A stretch of 40,926 bases of DNA from an uncultured Roseobacter sp. Its GTDB lineage: Bacteria; Pseudomonadota; Alphaproteobacteria; Rhodobacterales; Rhodobacteraceae. Shown one piece after another: positions 39,647 to 40,926 of the stretch (positions are counted from its first letter, which is position 1; each line of letters starts with the position of its first letter). The position numbers and the translations under genes are program-made. The notes beneath the pieces were generated by a model. The model saw only the letters and a list, made by a program, of their open reading frames with translations. It was not told where the DNA came from and ran no database searches. The stretch lies in contig NZ_CANLYL010000021.1 of the NCBI RefSeq assembly GCF_947495275.1, positions 1 through 40,926 of the forward strand, given 5' to 3'.

Positions 39647-40869
39647 CAACGAAAACCATCCTAGTGATCGGCACCTATGACACCAAGGAACCGGAACTGC
39701 GTTTTATTGAACGTTGCATCCGCGCGCAGGGCGCGAGTGTGTTATCCATGGATGTCTCGGTTCTGGGAGATCCAGAGCATCCCACGGACATCAGCAAGCA
39801 TGACGTTGCTGCTGCTGGCGGCATGACCATCGACGAAGTGATCGGGCAGGGAGATGAAAACAAGGCATTCCGTGTCATGTCGCAAGGCGCTGCTTTACTG
39901 GTTGCCCGGAAATATCAGGATGGCTGTTTTGACGCCATGCTGGCGACCGGCGGCACTCTGGGCACAGATCTTGCGCTGGATTGTGCGCAGTCATTGCCAT
40001 TGGGTGTGCCGAAATACATCGTTTCCACGGTCAGTTTTTCCCCGCTGATCCCACCGCACCGCTTTGCGCCTGATGTCCAGATGATCCTGTGGGCGGGCGG
40101 ACTTTACGGATTGAACTCCATCTGTAAATCCTCCCTCAGCCAGGCGGCAGGCGCTGTGGTTGGTGCCGCCCGCGCGGCCGAGCCGCCGGATCGCGACAGG
40201 CCCCTGATTGGTATGACCTCTCTGGGGTCCTCCTGTTTGCGGTATATGAAAACACTGACGCCAGCATTGGAAGAGCGTGGTTTTGAAGTCGCCGTCTTTC
40301 ATTCTACGGGCATGGGAGGCATGGCCTTTGAAAAGCTTGCGGCAGAAGGCGCTTTTGTCTGTGTGATGGATTTTTGCATGCAGGAATTTGGCAATATGCT
40401 GGCGGGATCAATGGTGACAAGCGGTGATGACCGCCTGACCGGTGCCAGCCGGTCGGGCACCCCGCAAATGGTGGCACCCGGTGCGCTGGATCTGCTGGAT
40501 TTCCCCGGTTGGCAAGGCATTCCGGAACGCTACAAGGACCGGCCCTTTCACGAACATAACCGGTTGATCACAAGCTCGGTTTTCAACGCTGACGAGCGCC
40601 GCGCGTGGATACGTGAAATGGCCGACCGCCTGAAAAATGCGCGCGGGCCGGTGCATTTTTTCCTGCCGGTGCAAGGCGTGGAAGAATGGGACCGGGTTGG
40701 TCAGGAGGCGCATGATCCTGAGGGGCTTGCAGCGCTTGTTGACGAAGCGCGCAAGGTCATGCCGGGGAGTTGCCCGATGACGGAAGTGAACGCTCACATA
40801 AATGATGCCGCATTCTGTGACGCGGTTCTTGCGTTGTTTGATGAATGGGCTACCACGTTTTTAGTTTAG
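39643..40869 (+). CDS. Tm-1-like ATP-binding domain protein (UPF0261)
   Basis: The 408 residues belong to the Tm-1-like/UPF0261 family. An N-terminal segment ILVIGTYDTKEPELRF is followed by LATGGTLGTDLALDCAQ and KYIVSTVSFSP, and the C-terminal half carries HSTGMGGMAFEKLAAEG and VVTSG-like SMVTSGDDRLTG segments. The plant Tm-1 relative binds ATP and blocks a viral replicase, but bacterial members are of unknown function and often sit in catabolic operons. It overlaps the kinase as ATGA. The last residues, TTFLV, are encoded by the first bases of the GT-rich end of the window and may not be original. Confidence 0.9.
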   Translation: MTTKTILVIGTYDTKEPELRFIERCIRAQGASVLSMDVSVLGDPEHPTDISKHDVAAAGGMTIDEVIGQGDENKAFRVMSQGAALLVARKYQDGCFDAMLATGGTLGTDLALDCAQSLPLGVPKYIVSTVSFSPLIPPHRFAPDVQMILWAGGLYGLNSICKSSLSQAAGAVVGAARAAEPPDRDRPLIGMTSLGSSCLRYMKTLTPALEERGFEVAVFHSTGMGGMAFEKLAAEGAFVCVMDFCMQEFGNMLAGSMVTSGDDRLTGASRSGTPQMVAPGALDLLDFPGWQGIPERYKDRPFHEHNRLITSSVFNADERRAWIREMADRLKNARGPVHFFLPVQGVEEWDRVGQEAHDPEGLAALVDEARKVMPGSCPMTEVNAHINDAAFCDAVLALFDEWATTFLV

Positions 40870-40926
40870 GTTTTTGTTTTGAGTATTTTTTCGAGGAGGT
40901 TTAGGAGGGTTTCGTAGTTTTCGTTT
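40866..40926 (-). CDS. 3' end of an unidentified gene on the minus strand, low GC
   Basis: Read on the minus strand, the last 60 bases are open and encode ENYETLLNLLEKILKTKT followed by TAA at 40868-40866. The Lys/Leu-rich helix and use of AAA, ATA and CTA codons contrast with the GC-rich neighbours, so the gene probably belongs to recently acquired DNA. Its stop overlaps the stop of the Tm-1-like gene. The fragment is too short to name, and a chance frame cannot be ruled out. Confidence 0.4.
   Translation of the reverse strand, partial: NENYETLLNLLEKILKTKT

Overview
The window looks like a chromosomal, catabolism-rich accessory region of an alphaproteobacterium, most likely a marine Rhodobacterales (Roseobacter-group) member. 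This is inferred from the moderately high GC, a complete TRAP and a complete TTT solute transporter, many ABC/IclR/MocR/LysR-type catabolic modules, a Hint-domain protein of the type common in that group, and a soluble chemoreceptor with a Trp-containing C-terminal tether. No rRNA, tRNA, CRISPR array, integrase or complete insertion sequence was seen. Taxonomy is inference; no database search was possible.

Layout. (1) 1-160: tail of one gene plus a 29-codon remnant of an ABC permease. (2) 546-2757: TetR regulator divergent from a thioredoxin-fold peroxiredoxin-like gene, a signal-peptide-like mini-ORF and two NTF2-like genes. (3) 2958-7320: DhaL-DhaK kinase pair divergent from an IclR regulator, followed by an FAD amine oxidase and a cupin. 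(4) 7513-11029: PhyH dioxygenase divergent from a LysR regulator, then a HAD dehalogenase-Lrp regulator pair. (5) 11124-18598: TRAP transporter (order P-M-Q) divergent from a MocR (GntR/aminotransferase) regulator, followed by an epoxide hydrolase and an aldehyde dehydrogenase; a shared CCATCTGTC-type motif suggests a common regulon. (6) 19166-23729: SDR dehydrogenase and AraC regulator, divergent from a Tat-exported cupin and an IlvD/Edd-type sugar-acid dehydratase. (7) 23789-27228: Hint-domain protein divergent from a secreted clan-A glycoside hydrolase. (8) 27704-29896: soluble chemoreceptor with three near-identical PAS domains. (9) 30301-40869: IclR regulator plus class-III aminotransferase divergent from an eight-kilobase operon of TctC-TctB-TctA, aldehyde dehydrogenase, AGXT2L-type PLP phospho-lyase, APH/hydroxylysine-kinase-like kinase and a Tm-1-like protein. 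(10) The last ~60 bases switch to a GT-rich composition and appear to hold the 3' end of a gene on the other strand.

The most interesting unit is region 9. The kinase and the phospho-lyase overlap by ATGA, so they are probably made together. By analogy with the mammalian hydroxylysine kinase/PHYKPL and ethanolamine-phosphate phospho-lyase pairs, they would phosphorylate an amino alcohol and then eliminate phosphate and ammonia, giving an aldehyde that the adjacent dehydrogenase oxidises. The TTT transporter would bring in the substrate, and a perfect 19-bp palindrome upstream is a good IclR operator candidate. Substrate identity is unknown.

Seven different one-component regulators (TetR, two IclR, LysR, Lrp, MocR, AraC) each sit next to one metabolic module, so the region is best read as a row of separately inducible catabolic islands.
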